Both the position numbers and the translations under genes were made by a program. The notes beneath the pieces were generated by a model, which was not told the origin of the DNA, did no database searches, and saw only the letters and a program-made list of their open reading frames with translations. Of a stretch of 15,007 nucleotides of DNA, positions 5,260-13,648 are shown in pieces. Source of the stretch: Bacteroidales bacterium UBA5833 (lineage in GTDB: Bacteria > Bacteroidota > Bacteroidia > Bacteroidales > Lentimicrobiaceae). Each line of letters begins with the position of its first letter. Positions within the stretch are counted from its first letter, which is position 1. The DNA is taken from contig DJGZ01000047.1 in NCBI GenBank assembly GCA_002433025.1, forward strand, positions 288 to 15,294, in the 5' to 3' direction.

Positions 5260-6087
5260 ATGAGGAAGACCTTTTTCTTTGCCCTGTTAACTATAATATT
5301 CCCTGCAGCATTGCACGCTCAGGCATTTAATTCGCTGCTTGGGGATGAAAGTGTGTTTATCGCCCAAACCAAACAGGTTAACCAGTTTTTCCGCCGGTTC
5401 AATGGCGAAGAGAGCACCAGGGGGGACAGGTTTTACAGCGGGGATAAAGATTTTCGCAGTCCTGATCTTCGTCAGAGATACCTTCATGTGCTTTTTGATT
5501 ACCAGAATTCCTCCATTACCGACCCGCTTAAAGATGCCTTTATCAGGGATGTATTGAATACGGAGTCCCCCGTTTTTCTGAACTTCCACGGAGGGCAGTG
5601 GTTTGCCGAAGTTACTACCAGGTTTCTCTATCAGGGGAAAGACGAAGAATTGACGCTTTTCCTGAAACTGGAGCAGGAAAACCTGGGCCATAAATGGGTT
5701 ATTTCCAATGTGTATTTCAGGCATTTTCAGCTCTTGTTCAGCATGAACACCGAGACCGGCAGCCATTTTCTTCACCCGCTCAGTCACGAACTGGATTTTA
5801 TGAATTTGGTCAGGGTCTTCAAGGACAAGGATTATGTGGAATTGTATACTGAAAAAGAGTACTTGCCGGATTACCTGACTTTGTTTTTGTATGAGTTTAA
5901 AAAAGGTAACCTGAAGTTCAGAACGGTAAGCAGGGTTAAATTTCATTTTTTTCAGGTTCCGGGATGGTATTTTGAACTCTCGGAATTTAACAGACCGGGA
6001 GGGAATTCCGGTTGGCTGATTTCAGGATTGCTGAAGATCAATGAAGAACAGAAGAATATATTACTTAAATATATCTATCATGAATAA
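5260..6087 (+). CDS. Secreted hypothetical protein upstream of LRR protein
   Basis: The protein has 275 residues. The signal peptide is MRKTFFFALLTIIFPAALHAQ, with cleavage near residue 20. The mature part is rich in Phe and Tyr. It has the segments FFRRFNGEES (about 43-52), RQRYLHVLFDYQN, FHGGQWFAEVTTRFLYQGK and KWVISNVYF, which read as an alpha+beta fold with a curved sheet. The C-terminal half continues with HPLSHELDFMNLVRVF and a strand-rich end. I do not recognise a named family; it appears to be a Bacteroidota-specific conserved protein. Its stop overlaps the start of the LRR gene by eight bases (ATGAATAA), so the two are translationally coupled and probably work together. Confidence 0.85.
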   Translation: MRKTFFFALLTIIFPAALHAQAFNSLLGDESVFIAQTKQVNQFFRRFNGEESTRGDRFYSGDKDFRSPDLRQRYLHVLFDYQNSSITDPLKDAFIRDVLNTESPVFLNFHGGQWFAEVTTRFLYQGKDEELTLFLKLEQENLGHKWVISNVYFRHFQLLFSMNTETGSHFLHPLSHELDFMNLVRVFKDKDYVELYTEKEYLPDYLTLFLYEFKKGNLKFRTVSRVKFHFFQVPGWYFELSEFNRPGGNSGWLISGLLKINEEQKNILLKYIYHE

Positions 6088-8731
6088 GCTGTCAGGTGTT
6101 GTCATTGTTGCCTTTATACTGCTTCATGGATTTGCTGTTTTTGCACAGCAAACTGCAAAACAGGCGGATAACTTTTCGTCGGCCGGTTTGTCAGACGAAG
6201 ATATTGCGACTTATCAGAAGCAGGCGGCACAGCTGGTCAGTTTCATGGAATATGCGTTCAATACACTTGGCAGTGCAAAAGCTGAGTACAAAGAGAAGGA
6301 TATTATTATCAACCAGTCATTCCTGAAATTTTTCCGTGATGCAAGGGTTCAGATAGAAGATGACCTGGTGGAGAAGCGGGATGTGGTTACCAATAAGGAT
6401 GTACAGGCTTATCTGAAGGATATTGATTTCTTTTTCAGAGAGGTGTCTTTCAAGTTTACAATTGAGGAAATAACCCAGGAAACAAATGAGAAAGGCGAAT
6501 TATTCTTCAAAATAAAAACCAGCCGAAACCTGAACGGAATTACGCTGGAAGGAGTGAAGGTCAATGACAACAAGCCTCGTTTCATAGAAATCAACCTGGA
6601 TGATGCCAGCAGGGATCTTAAGATTGCCAGTATCTATACCACAAGGTCGAGCGAAGAACAGGAGTTGATTACCTGGTGGAACAATCTGGGGAAGGGCTGG
6701 AGAATCTTTTTTTCTGGTAACACACTGGCAGGGGATAACATCCCTATGCATGAAGTAATTGCCATCGGTCGTGATTATATTGTCAGGGCTAACGGAAATT
6801 TCAGTCAGGCCGATTCCACTGAAACGGGTGATACGCTTTTTGTTTCACCTTCAGGAGTATTCAATGAGATCAGGAGGATATGGCGTACGGAAGAAATCGA
6901 TATTTCCGGCGTACCGGGGATTTATGATCTCGATCCGCTCAGCGCGCTGACCGCACTCAAACATCTTAACATCTCAGGCGCGAAGGTGATCAGGCCGGAG
7001 CCAATCCGGAACCTGTCAAAGCTCGAAACTTTCATTGCCTCCGGAACATTGATCAGTTCGATCAATGCGCTTCAGTATTCTACCAGTCTTCGTTATCTTG
7101 ACATTTCCAATACTTTTGTAGCTGATATAGAGCCGGTTGCGAATTTCAACCAACTGGAGTATCTGTTCCTGACCGGTTTGTCAGCCGAGGATATTTCACC
7201 GCTCCGGAGATTAGACAGGCTCAAAGAACTCAGGCTGAATAATCTTCCTTTGAGATCGCCCGAAAGCCTCGCCGGCTTGTCAGGTCTGGAGGTGCTGGAC
7301 TTGTCGGGTACTCCGCTGAATGATCTCGCAACTCTCACCGGGATGGATAATCTGAAACGCATCCTTCTGGTGCAGACCTATATCAGTGATATCTCCCCGC
7401 TTGCGGAAATGCCGTCACTTGAGTATGTTTATCTCGATCGTTCTCCTGTTGCACAGCTTACACCTCTGCAGAATCTGAAAAAATTAAAGGTTATCTATTG
7501 CGATAAGACCTTTGTAAACAAGGCAATTGCCCAGGAGTTCATGCAGCAGCAACCGGGTGTAAAAGTAATTTATGAGTCGGAGGAACTCACCGCCTGGTGG
7601 CAGGCCATGCCTGATGTATGGAAAAACGTTTTTTCTGCCATGCTTCCCCTGGATTCACCCCCGCAAAGAGAACAACTGCATGAAATATCCTTTCTGAAAC
7701 GGATTGATATTTCAGGGAATCAGGGAATTACCACACTTGAGCCTTTGCGCAAACTGAGTTCACTCAATCAATTGTTTGCAGCATCAACGGGAATCACTGA
7801 GCTGATGGCGATCAAGGACCTGTTCGACCTTGAGGTGCTTGATGTCTCGAATACTTCGGTAATTGATCCTGTTCCTTTAAGCCGGCTGGAAAAGCTCAGG
7901 GATCTGAATTTGTCAGGAACCAGGGTGGTTGACCTGAGCCCGCTGAAAGGTCTGAGTAATATCCGGCGTATCGGCATCGATCAGTTGCAGGCCAGGAATA
8001 TTGAGATTCTTACCGGACTTCGCCGCCTTGAACTTGTTTATGGGGATGGAGTCCCCGGACTGAACCAGATTGTGGAAAAACTCTGGGACAGTATCCCCGG
8101 GGTGCTCGTGATTTATCAGACACCTGAACTTCAGAAATGGTGGGCTTCCCTCGATGAAGTGTGGAAAAATATTTTTACTCAGTATGAGCCGGTCGGACCT
8201 GAGCCTGATCGTGAGCAATTGCACAGGGTGGCCTCAATCCGGAATCTTGATATTTCAAGAAACAGAGGTGTTTCAGGTCTGATGCCCTTATCTGTGTTGA
8301 AGAGGCTTGAGGTTCTGAATATTAGTGGTGTTCAGGTTTCCGATTTGTTGCCCCTTGGGCTGATTACAAGGCTTCAGGAGTTGGATTGCTCCAACACTCC
8401 GCTTACTGACCTGAGTCCGCTCACGTCCAACAGGAAACTTAAAAAACTCAACTGTTCAAACACTCCGCTGAGTAAAATAGATCCCCTGAGGTTTCTGACT
8501 GAACTTGAAAATCTGGATATATCCGGGACACAGATATCAAGGTTGAATGCGTTGGCAACTTCCGTTAATCTTGTTCATCTGAGTTGCTACAATACCAGGG
8601 TGAGCAATCTTAAACCCCTCGAAGGTCTTTCAAACCTCAAAACGCTTAAAGTCTATAATACAAAGGTATCTGCAAAGCGGGTGGAGCAGTTCAGGGTATT
8701 AAAGCCAGGCGTGGAAGTCATTCATTACTGA
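6080..8731 (+). CDS. Exported leucine-rich-repeat protein with three repeated modules
   Basis: The protein has 883 residues. The start at 6080 gives a signal peptide (MNKLSGVVIVAFILLHGFAVFAQ) and an eight-base overlap with the gene before; an in-frame ATG at 6041 adds 13 residues before the signal and is rejected. Residues about 24-198 form an alpha+beta domain. Then come three modules. Each has a hinge with a tryptophan pair (WW at 199, 506 and 687; xxVWKNIF in the last two, GWRIFF in the first), then an array of short LRRs of about 22 residues (LxxLxxLxISxTxIxDLxPL type), then a closing PGV.VI segment (about 492, 673 and the C-terminus). The LRR type is like that of internalins and other bacterial extracellular LRRs, so protein or glycan binding in the periplasm or on the surface is likely. 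There is no T9SS tail or anchor at the C-terminus. The partner is unknown. Confidence 0.92.
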   Translation: MNKLSGVVIVAFILLHGFAVFAQQTAKQADNFSSAGLSDEDIATYQKQAAQLVSFMEYAFNTLGSAKAEYKEKDIIINQSFLKFFRDARVQIEDDLVEKRDVVTNKDVQAYLKDIDFFFREVSFKFTIEEITQETNEKGELFFKIKTSRNLNGITLEGVKVNDNKPRFIEINLDDASRDLKIASIYTTRSSEEQELITWWNNLGKGWRIFFSGNTLAGDNIPMHEVIAIGRDYIVRANGNFSQADSTETGDTLFVSPSGVFNEIRRIWRTEEIDISGVPGIYDLDPLSALTALKHLNISGAKVIRPEPIRNLSKLETFIASGTLISSINALQYSTSLRYLDISNTFVADIEPVANFNQLEYLFLTGLSAEDISPLRRLDRLKELRLNNLPLRSPESLAGLSGLEVLDLSGTPLNDLATLTGMDNLKRILLVQTYISDISPLAEMPSLEYVYLDRSPVAQLTPLQNLKKLKVIYCDKTFVNKAIAQEFMQQQPGVKVIYESEELTAWWQAMPDVWKNVFSAMLPLDSPPQREQLHEISFLKRIDISGNQGITTLEPLRKLSSLNQLFAASTGITELMAIKDLFDLEVLDVSNTSVIDPVPLSRLEKLRDLNLSGTRVVDLSPLKGLSNIRRIGIDQLQARNIEILTGLRRLELVYGDGVPGLNQIVEKLWDSIPGVLVIYQTPELQKWWASLDEVWKNIFTQYEPVGPEPDREQLHRVASIRNLDISRNRGVSGLMPLSVLKRLEVLNISGVQVSDLLPLGLITRLQELDCSNTPLTDLSPLTSNRKLKKLNCSNTPLSKIDPLRFLTELENLDISGTQISRLNALATSVNLVHLSCYNTRVSNLKPLEGLSNLKTLKVYNTKVSAKRVEQFRVLKPGVEVIHY

Positions 8732-8741
8732 GTCGCAGGCA

Positions 8742-9302
8742 CTACTCCGATGAAAGCAACCAGTGATCCCGGTCCCAGCATATTCTTGAGGCCAGTGAAG
8801 CAGTGGTACTGCATCCGGGGCTGATGCTTACGGTGAGGTCGGCCAGGGCTTCGTAATTATGGAAGTCTGGTTTTATCAGGGCAGGATTGTAATGTTTTAA
8901 AAGGATAAAGAGTGAGGGGATAGCCAGATTTCGCAGGCTTCTCGATTCGCTGATAATCGGACCGGCTGTTTCGTATATTTTTCTGAATCCGGCAAACGCC
9001 TCGGGCATGTGTTCTTCGAGGGCCTCGATATAAACTGCTCTTTTTGCGCCGGCTTTCAGCATTCTGGCAGTGTCTTTGTTGCTTTCGGCGTTTTTTTCTT
9101 CAAAAATCCTGAAATTCACACCATTAAGCACAAGGGCGTGAGTGCCATGATAAATTGTGTCATCAGGTTTAATCGCCGAAATTTTCAGGCCTGTAATTTC
9201 CAGGTCCGGGGCGTATCTCGAAATCAGGTCAAGGCAAAGGGAAGTCTTTCCGACATTTCGTGATGATCCTCCGATAATGATCAGGTTCGGCATTGAGATC
9301 AT
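8742..9302 (-). CDS. MobB-like P-loop NTPase
   Basis: The protein has 186 residues. It has an N-terminal Walker A-like GGSSRNVGKTS (11-21), then ITGLKISAIKPDD, and the segment KDTARMLKAGAKRAVYI, which parallels the Lys-Asp-Ser...Ala-Gly-Ala piece of MobB, the GTP-binding partner in molybdopterin-guanine-dinucleotide synthesis. GPIISESRSL resembles the Walker B/switch area of that group. It lies downstream of the molybdate/tungstate-type transporter genes with a 31-base gap, and this supports a cofactor link. ATG at 9302 has AGGA seven bases upstream; ATG at 9293 is a second choice. Stop codons of this gene and the LRR gene are only 10 bases apart, convergent, with no terminator. Assignment to MobB proper is uncertain; a more general GTPase/ATPase of the family is possible. 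Confidence 0.75.
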   Translation of the reverse strand: MISMPNLIIIGGSSRNVGKTSLCLDLISRYAPDLEITGLKISAIKPDDTIYHGTHALVLNGVNFRIFEEKNAESNKDTARMLKAGAKRAVYIEALEEHMPEAFAGFRKIYETAGPIISESRSLRNLAIPSLFILLKHYNPALIKPDFHNYEALADLTVSISPGCSTTASLASRICWDRDHWLLSSE

Positions 9303-9333
9303 GATTCAGTCCTGTTAATTGTTTACTACCTGA

Positions 9334-10383
9334 TTACCGGATTACTTCCACGGCCGATGCTTTGAAACATGCCCACACCTCCTGTCCGGGCGCAAGGCTG
9401 AGTTTTTCAAGTGCATCCCTGGTAATCCGGGCGTAAAACCGGGTCCCGTTTTCAATGCATACCTCGAAACCCTCTCTTAGCGGGCTGATCGAGGATATTC
9501 TTCCGCTGAAGTTATTTGTAGTACTAAGTTCAGGTTTATCTTTCGCAACAACGACATGACTGCTGCGGATCAGGATGTTCGCCGGTCCTTCTTCACAATG
9601 TTCGTTAAGGTGAATTCTGAACTGGTCCTTTCCGGCACCGCCTGCTTCAACAAATGCATAAAGCCCTTTTATTTCTGCTTTAAAAAAGTTTCGCTCACCG
9701 GTAAATCCTGCGGCAAATCCGCTTTTCGGCTGATTGATGATCTCAGTCGGGGTTCCGGTCTGTATGATGCTTCCGTTTTCAATTACTGCCATTCTATTGG
9801 CCAGGGCTACCGCTTCTTCAAAGTCATGCGTTACATGAAGCATCGGCATCCCGTCGCGGTTCAGCCCGCGCAACAAGCCCCTGAGGGATGACTTCATGGG
9901 TGTGTCGACAGCCGAGAGGGGTTCATCAAGCAACAGCATCAAAGGGTCTGATGCCAGTGTCCGGGCCAGGGCCAGCCGTTGTAGTTCACCACCGGATAGT
10001 TTGGCCGGCTTTTCATTCAGCAGGTGTGAAATACCGGTCTGTTCAGCCAGGGATCTGACCCTGGAATCAACTATCTGGCGGGATGCAGCGAAAAGGGGAA
10101 AGGCGATGTTTTCTTTTACGGTGAGATGTGGAAAAATCGCAGGGGTCTGAAAGATCAGGCCGGTTTTGCGTTTTTCAACCGGCAAAAGAGTGATTTCTTT
10201 ACCGTTCAGAAAAATTTTGCCTGAGTCGGGCTTAGTAATTCCCGCGATGAGTTCCAGCAATACCGACTTGCCGGCCCCTGACGCGCCCAACAGAACAAAA
10301 TAATCGTCCCTGTTGATTTTCAGGGTGATATCGTTAATGCAGAACCGTTTGAAGTCCTTATATAAGTGACTAATTTCTAGCAT
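9334..10383 (-). CDS. modC: Molybdate/tungstate-type ABC transporter ATPase
   Basis: The protein has 349 residues, normal for ModC/WtpC with a C-terminal regulatory domain. Visible motifs are Walker A GASGAGKS (33-40), Q-loop Gln79, signature LSGGE (129-133), Walker B LMLLLDEP (148-155) and H-loop His186. Residues about 265-349 form a Mop/TOBE-like oxyanion-binding domain (SGRISSISPL, then FYARITRDALEKLSLAPGQ and VWACFKASAVEVI). It couples ATP hydrolysis to import by the permease encoded just upstream, with which it overlaps by 14 bases. A sulfate or other oxyanion is less likely given the permease type and the neighbouring MobB-like gene. I use modC for the family; wtpC would be as fair. Confidence 0.88.
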   Translation of the reverse strand: MLEISHLYKDFKRFCINDITLKINRDDYFVLLGASGAGKSVLLELIAGITKPDSGKIFLNGKEITLLPVEKRKTGLIFQTPAIFPHLTVKENIAFPLFAASRQIVDSRVRSLAEQTGISHLLNEKPAKLSGGELQRLALARTLASDPLMLLLDEPLSAVDTPMKSSLRGLLRGLNRDGMPMLHVTHDFEEAVALANRMAVIENGSIIQTGTPTEIINQPKSGFAAGFTGERNFFKAEIKGLYAFVEAGGAGKDQFRIHLNEHCEEGPANILIRSSHVVVAKDKPELSTTNNFSGRISSISPLREGFEVCIENGTRFYARITRDALEKLSLAPGQEVWACFKASAVEVIR

Positions 10384-11155
10384 TTTCAGGGTCTCTTGCC
10401 AATAATCTCATTAAAAGAAACAACACGACGGAAATGATGATAAATATTACCGAGACCGGCCGTGCATATTGTAATCCGAAGGAACTGAACCTCTCAAAAA
10501 TAAGCACCGGTGCGGTCATGGGATGGTATGCAATAATAATCACTGCACCGAATTCGCTCATCCCCCTGGCAAACATCATCACCGAACCGGAGATTATCTG
10601 CCGCATGGCCAGCGGGATGGATATGGTCAGAAATACCCGTAATGGGGAAGCGCCGAGGTTTAATGCTGCTTTTTCAAGGCGGTCAGGAACTCCGGTAAAC
10701 CCTTCCCTGGCCGCATTAAGAAAAAACGGAAGGCTTACAAAAGCCATGGCCAGAATAATCCCTGATGGATGACCGACAAAATTGATGCCGGCTTCCTCCG
10801 CCAGCCTGCCAACCAGTGAATCGCGCGATATAACGCCCAATAAAGCAATGCCGGCGGCTGTGTGCGGAATAACTACAGGGAGATCTATAATGCCCAATAC
10901 GAGCTTCTTCAGCCTGAACTTTCGCCTGGCCAGAAACCAAGCAAATGGCAATGACAACACTGCGAAAATAACTGTTGCTGCCATAGATGTTCCTATGGTC
11001 AGCCAGATACTTCCAGTTACCTCGCTGTCCTGCGCAGCAGCCAACAGTTCACGGCCATCACTTTTAATAAAAATCCCGGCAAGCGGCGCAATAATAAATA
11101 AAAGAATGACTGCGCCGCTCAGGCTTAGCATCAAGTAAAAGATACGATGATTCAT
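10370..11155 (-). CDS. wtpB: Molybdate/tungstate-type ABC transporter permease
   Basis: The protein has 261 residues with about six hydrophobic segments. It has the cytoplasmic EAA-type loop EKAALNLGASPLRVFLTISI (about 161-180) that docks to the ATPase. The stretch SEFGAVIIIAYHPMTAPVLI (about 200-219) is typical of WtpB/archaeal-type ModB permeases. I chose the start at 11155 (MNHRIFYLM) because a strong -7 box lies at 11193-11200; an upstream ATG at 11188 would leave almost no leader and adds 11 residues with no membrane role. It overlaps the ATPase gene by 14 bases. The periplasmic binding protein (ModA/WtpA) that normally precedes this gene is absent; the next gene upstream is divergent gmd. 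Confidence 0.87.
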   Translation of the reverse strand: MNHRIFYLMLSLSGAVILLFIIAPLAGIFIKSDGRELLAAAQDSEVTGSIWLTIGTSMAATVIFAVLSLPFAWFLARRKFRLKKLVLGIIDLPVVIPHTAAGIALLGVISRDSLVGRLAEEAGINFVGHPSGIILAMAFVSLPFFLNAAREGFTGVPDRLEKAALNLGASPLRVFLTISIPLAMRQIISGSVMMFARGMSEFGAVIIIAYHPMTAPVLIFERFSSFGLQYARPVSVIFIIISVVLFLLMRLLARDPENARN

Positions 11156-11192
11156 TGGTTTGAAAAGCCGATATGTTCGAACATTCAAATCG

Positions 11193-11200
11193 CAAAGGTA
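11193..11200 (-). promoter_or_regulatory. -7 box for the transporter operon
   Basis: On the minus strand TACCTTTG matches TAnnTTTG exactly. The expected transcription start is near 11187, about 30 bases before ATG 11155. No good TTG is found at the -33 distance. The box decides the start of the permease gene. Confidence 0.6.
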
Positions 11201-11304
11201 ATATTTTTATCTGACGCATTTCATTGTCCGCATGCGTGGCAGGCAGTTGCATAAGGCTCCGGGCGCAGGTTGGCGTGAATGCGGCTTTTATTCTTATTTT
11301 TTCT

Positions 11305-11312
11305 TAGTTTTG
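11305..11312 (+). promoter_or_regulatory. -7 box for the gmd-fcl operon
   Basis: TAGTTTTG matches TAnnTTTG exactly and lies 25 bases before the gmd start, which suits a short leader. The -33 region is only a T-rich TTTTA. It is divergent from the transporter promoter with about 100 bp between the boxes. Confidence 0.55.
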
Positions 11313-11337
11313 TGTTTCTAATATTAATCTGGATTTT

Positions 11338-12456
11338 ATGTCACAAAAAGTAGCCCTGATTACCGGCGTCACCGGACAGGATGGCGCTTATCTTGCAGAA
11401 TTCCTTTTGCGCAAAGGTTATATTGTTCATGGAATCAAGCGCCGCAGTTCTTTATTCAATACCAACCGGATTGATCATCTGTATCAGGATCCGCATATTG
11501 AAAACCGTCATTTTATTCTCCATTACGGAGATATGACCGATTCATCCAATCTCATCAGAATCATACAGGAGGTTCAGCCCGATGAGATATATAACCTTGC
11601 AGCCATGTCGCACGTAAAGGTCAGTTTCGACTCTCCTGAATATACCGCAAATGCTGATGGTGTCGGAACGTTAAGAATACTTGAAGCGGTACGATTACTT
11701 AACCTTGCCGGGAAGACGAGGATATATCAGGCATCAACCAGCGAATTGTATGGTTTGGTGCAGCAAATCCCGCAATCTGAAAAAACACCTTTCTATCCCC
11801 GCAGCCCTTATGCCGTTGCAAAAATGTATGCATACTGGATTACGGTGAATTATCGGGAAGCCTATGGTCTTTTTGCTGCAAACGGAATATTGTTCAATCA
11901 CGAATCGCCGATTCGCGGAGAAACCTTTGTAACCAGAAAAATTACCATGGCCGTTTCACGCATTGCCCTGGGTATGCAGGATAAATTGTTCCTGGGAAAT
12001 CTTTCGGCAAAACGGGACTGGGGACATGCGAAGGATTATGTAAGGGCGATGTACCTCATCCTTCAGCAGGAGAAACCCGAAGATTTTGTCATTGCTACCG
12101 GGATTACTACTGAGGTGAGGGAATTTGTAAGACTGGCTTTTGATGAGGTCGGGATTTCCATAGAATTTAAGGGTTCAGGGGTGCATGAAAAGGCGTATGT
12201 TACCGCTTGCAGCAATCCGGAATATCAGTTACCGGCAGGTAAAGAGGTGCTTGCTGTGGATCCTATGTATTTCAGGCCTACTGAAGTTGACCTGTTGCTG
12301 GGCGACCCGACAAAGGCCAGGGAAAAGCTGGGTTGGATCCCTGAATATGACCTTAAAGGACTGGTTAAAGACATGATGGAAGGAGACATCAAGCTTATGA
12401 AGAAAGACCGCTACCTCAGAGATGGCGGATATGATATCTTAAGCTATTTTGAATAA
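11338..12456 (+). CDS. gmd: GDP-mannose 4,6-dehydratase
   Basis: The protein has 372 residues, the usual length. It converts GDP-D-mannose to GDP-4-keto-6-deoxy-mannose in the cytoplasm, the first step to GDP-L-fucose. It is an extended SDR: the NADP-binding motif TGVTGQDGAYLAEFLL lies at 9-24, with NLAAMSHVKVSFDSP, the active-site STSELYG (133-139, with Thr134 and Glu136) and YAVAK (Tyr158, Lys162). FNHESPIRGETFVTRKI and KRDWGHAKDYV are diagnostic of Gmd. A -7 box lies 25 bases upstream. fcl follows after 31 bases, so they form a two-gene operon. A late part (about 279-322, VHEKAYVTACS to VDPMYFRPTEVDLL) is complete. No oddities are seen. Confidence 0.97.
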   Translation: MSQKVALITGVTGQDGAYLAEFLLRKGYIVHGIKRRSSLFNTNRIDHLYQDPHIENRHFILHYGDMTDSSNLIRIIQEVQPDEIYNLAAMSHVKVSFDSPEYTANADGVGTLRILEAVRLLNLAGKTRIYQASTSELYGLVQQIPQSEKTPFYPRSPYAVAKMYAYWITVNYREAYGLFAANGILFNHESPIRGETFVTRKITMAVSRIALGMQDKLFLGNLSAKRDWGHAKDYVRAMYLILQQEKPEDFVIATGITTEVREFVRLAFDEVGISIEFKGSGVHEKAYVTACSNPEYQLPAGKEVLAVDPMYFRPTEVDLLLGDPTKAREKLGWIPEYDLKGLVKDMMEGDIKLMKKDRYLRDGGYDILSYFE

Positions 12457-12487
12457 ACCGGGATAAAAGCGATAAACAGTAACAATT

Positions 12488-13597
12488 ATGAATAAAGACA
12501 GCAGGATTTACATAGCTGGGCACCGGGGTTTGGTTGGCAGCGCCATCATGAAAGACCTTCAGCAAAAGGGATATGTCAACTTAATTACCAGGAGTTTTGA
12601 AGAACTGGACCTGACCGATCAGTCAAAGGTTGCTGCGTTTTTCGGGCGCGAAAAGCCTGAATTTGTTTTTCTGGCCGCCGCCAAAGTCGGGGGCATCATG
12701 GCCAACAATGTTTACAGGGCGCAGTTTATTTATGAAAACCTTCAGATTCAGAATAATATAATTCATCAATCTTACCTTAATGGAGTTAAGAAGCTGTTAT
12801 TCCTCGGCAGCAGTTGCGTTTATCCTAAAAATGCCCCGCAACCGATGACAGAAGATTGCCTGCTTACCGGAGAACTGGAGTATACCAATGAGCCCTACGC
12901 CATTGCCAAGATTGCAGGCATGAAGATGTGTGAATCCTATAATCTGCAGTACGGTACTGATTTCATTTCGGTCATGCCGACCAACCTGTATGGCTATAAC
13001 GATAATTTCAACCTCGAGACTTCGCATGTTCTTCCCGCTCTGCTCAGAAAAATTCATCTGGGAAAATGTCTTGAAAAGAGTGATTTACCGGAAATCAGAA
13101 GAGACCTGATCAAAAATAATGTAGAAGGTATCAGTAATGATGCCGGAGAACAAACACTGCTGGATTACCTTGGCCGTTTCGGTATATCCGAAATTACACA
13201 GAACGGAAGCCGGAATGTCAGATTATCCTTATGGGGGACCGGAAATCCATTGCGGGAGTTTCTCTGGGTAGAAGATATGGCTGACGCTTGTGTATTTGTG
13301 ATGGAAAACTACAGTTTTCCTGATGTAAGGGTCGGACGCGGTATTAATGCCAATGCAGAGATCAGAAACACCCATATTAACATCGGCAGCGGGAAGGAAA
13401 TAACCATCAGGGATCTTGCATTTCTCGTGAAAGAAGTGGTAGGTTTTAATGGTGAAATCCGGTTTGATGCAGATAAGCCTGACGGAACTCCCCGGAAATT
13501 GCTGGATGTTTCAAAACTTAATGGGTTGGGATGGCAGGCTAAAACTGCATTAAAGGATGGAATAGCTGCAGTTTACCACCATTATGTTTCCGTATAA
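12488..13597 (+). CDS. fcl: GDP-L-fucose synthase
   Basis: The protein has 369 residues. It is the epimerase/reductase that turns GDP-4-keto-6-deoxy-mannose into GDP-L-fucose. The NADPH motif is GHRGLVGSA (11-19), followed by AAAKVGGI, LGSSCVYP (Ser109, Cys110), PYAIAK (Tyr137, Lys141) and His180 in NLETSHVLPALLRK, all matching the family's catalytic residues. It is about 48 residues longer than the E. coli enzyme (321). The extra part lies at about 195-243 (charged, LEKSDLPEIRRDLI to SRNVRLSLWG). Such an insertion is, as I recall, usual in Bacteroidota homologues. The C-terminal PDGTPRKLLDVSKL is conserved. The product feeds fucosylation of surface glycans and glycoproteins. Confidence 0.96.
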   Translation: MNKDSRIYIAGHRGLVGSAIMKDLQQKGYVNLITRSFEELDLTDQSKVAAFFGREKPEFVFLAAAKVGGIMANNVYRAQFIYENLQIQNNIIHQSYLNGVKKLLFLGSSCVYPKNAPQPMTEDCLLTGELEYTNEPYAIAKIAGMKMCESYNLQYGTDFISVMPTNLYGYNDNFNLETSHVLPALLRKIHLGKCLEKSDLPEIRRDLIKNNVEGISNDAGEQTLLDYLGRFGISEITQNGSRNVRLSLWGTGNPLREFLWVEDMADACVFVMENYSFPDVRVGRGINANAEIRNTHINIGSGKEITIRDLAFLVKEVVGFNGEIRFDADKPDGTPRKLLDVSKLNGLGWQAKTALKDGIAAVYHHYVSV

Positions 13598-13627
13598 AAA
13601 AAATGGGCTGGCCCCGCGCCAGCCCAT
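13596..13627 (-). terminator. Terminator for the cadherin-repeat gene
   Basis: The 10-bp stem ATGGGCTGGC (13603-13612) pairs with GCCAGCCCAT (13618-13627) around CCCGC. Eight A's at 13596-13603 on the plus strand give a U-tract for minus-strand transcripts. It ends the gene that stops at 13649. The A-run overlaps the fcl stop codon. On the plus strand the hairpin has no T-run, so termination of fcl there would be weaker. Confidence 0.85.
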
Positions 13628-13648
13628 ACCCGATTATTTCAGGCAATT

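Noticed and set aside
5287..5946. 219-codon minus-strand frame antisense to the 5260 gene
   Set aside because: The sense gene has a signal peptide and is coupled to the next gene, whereas the antisense frame has no motif or start context.
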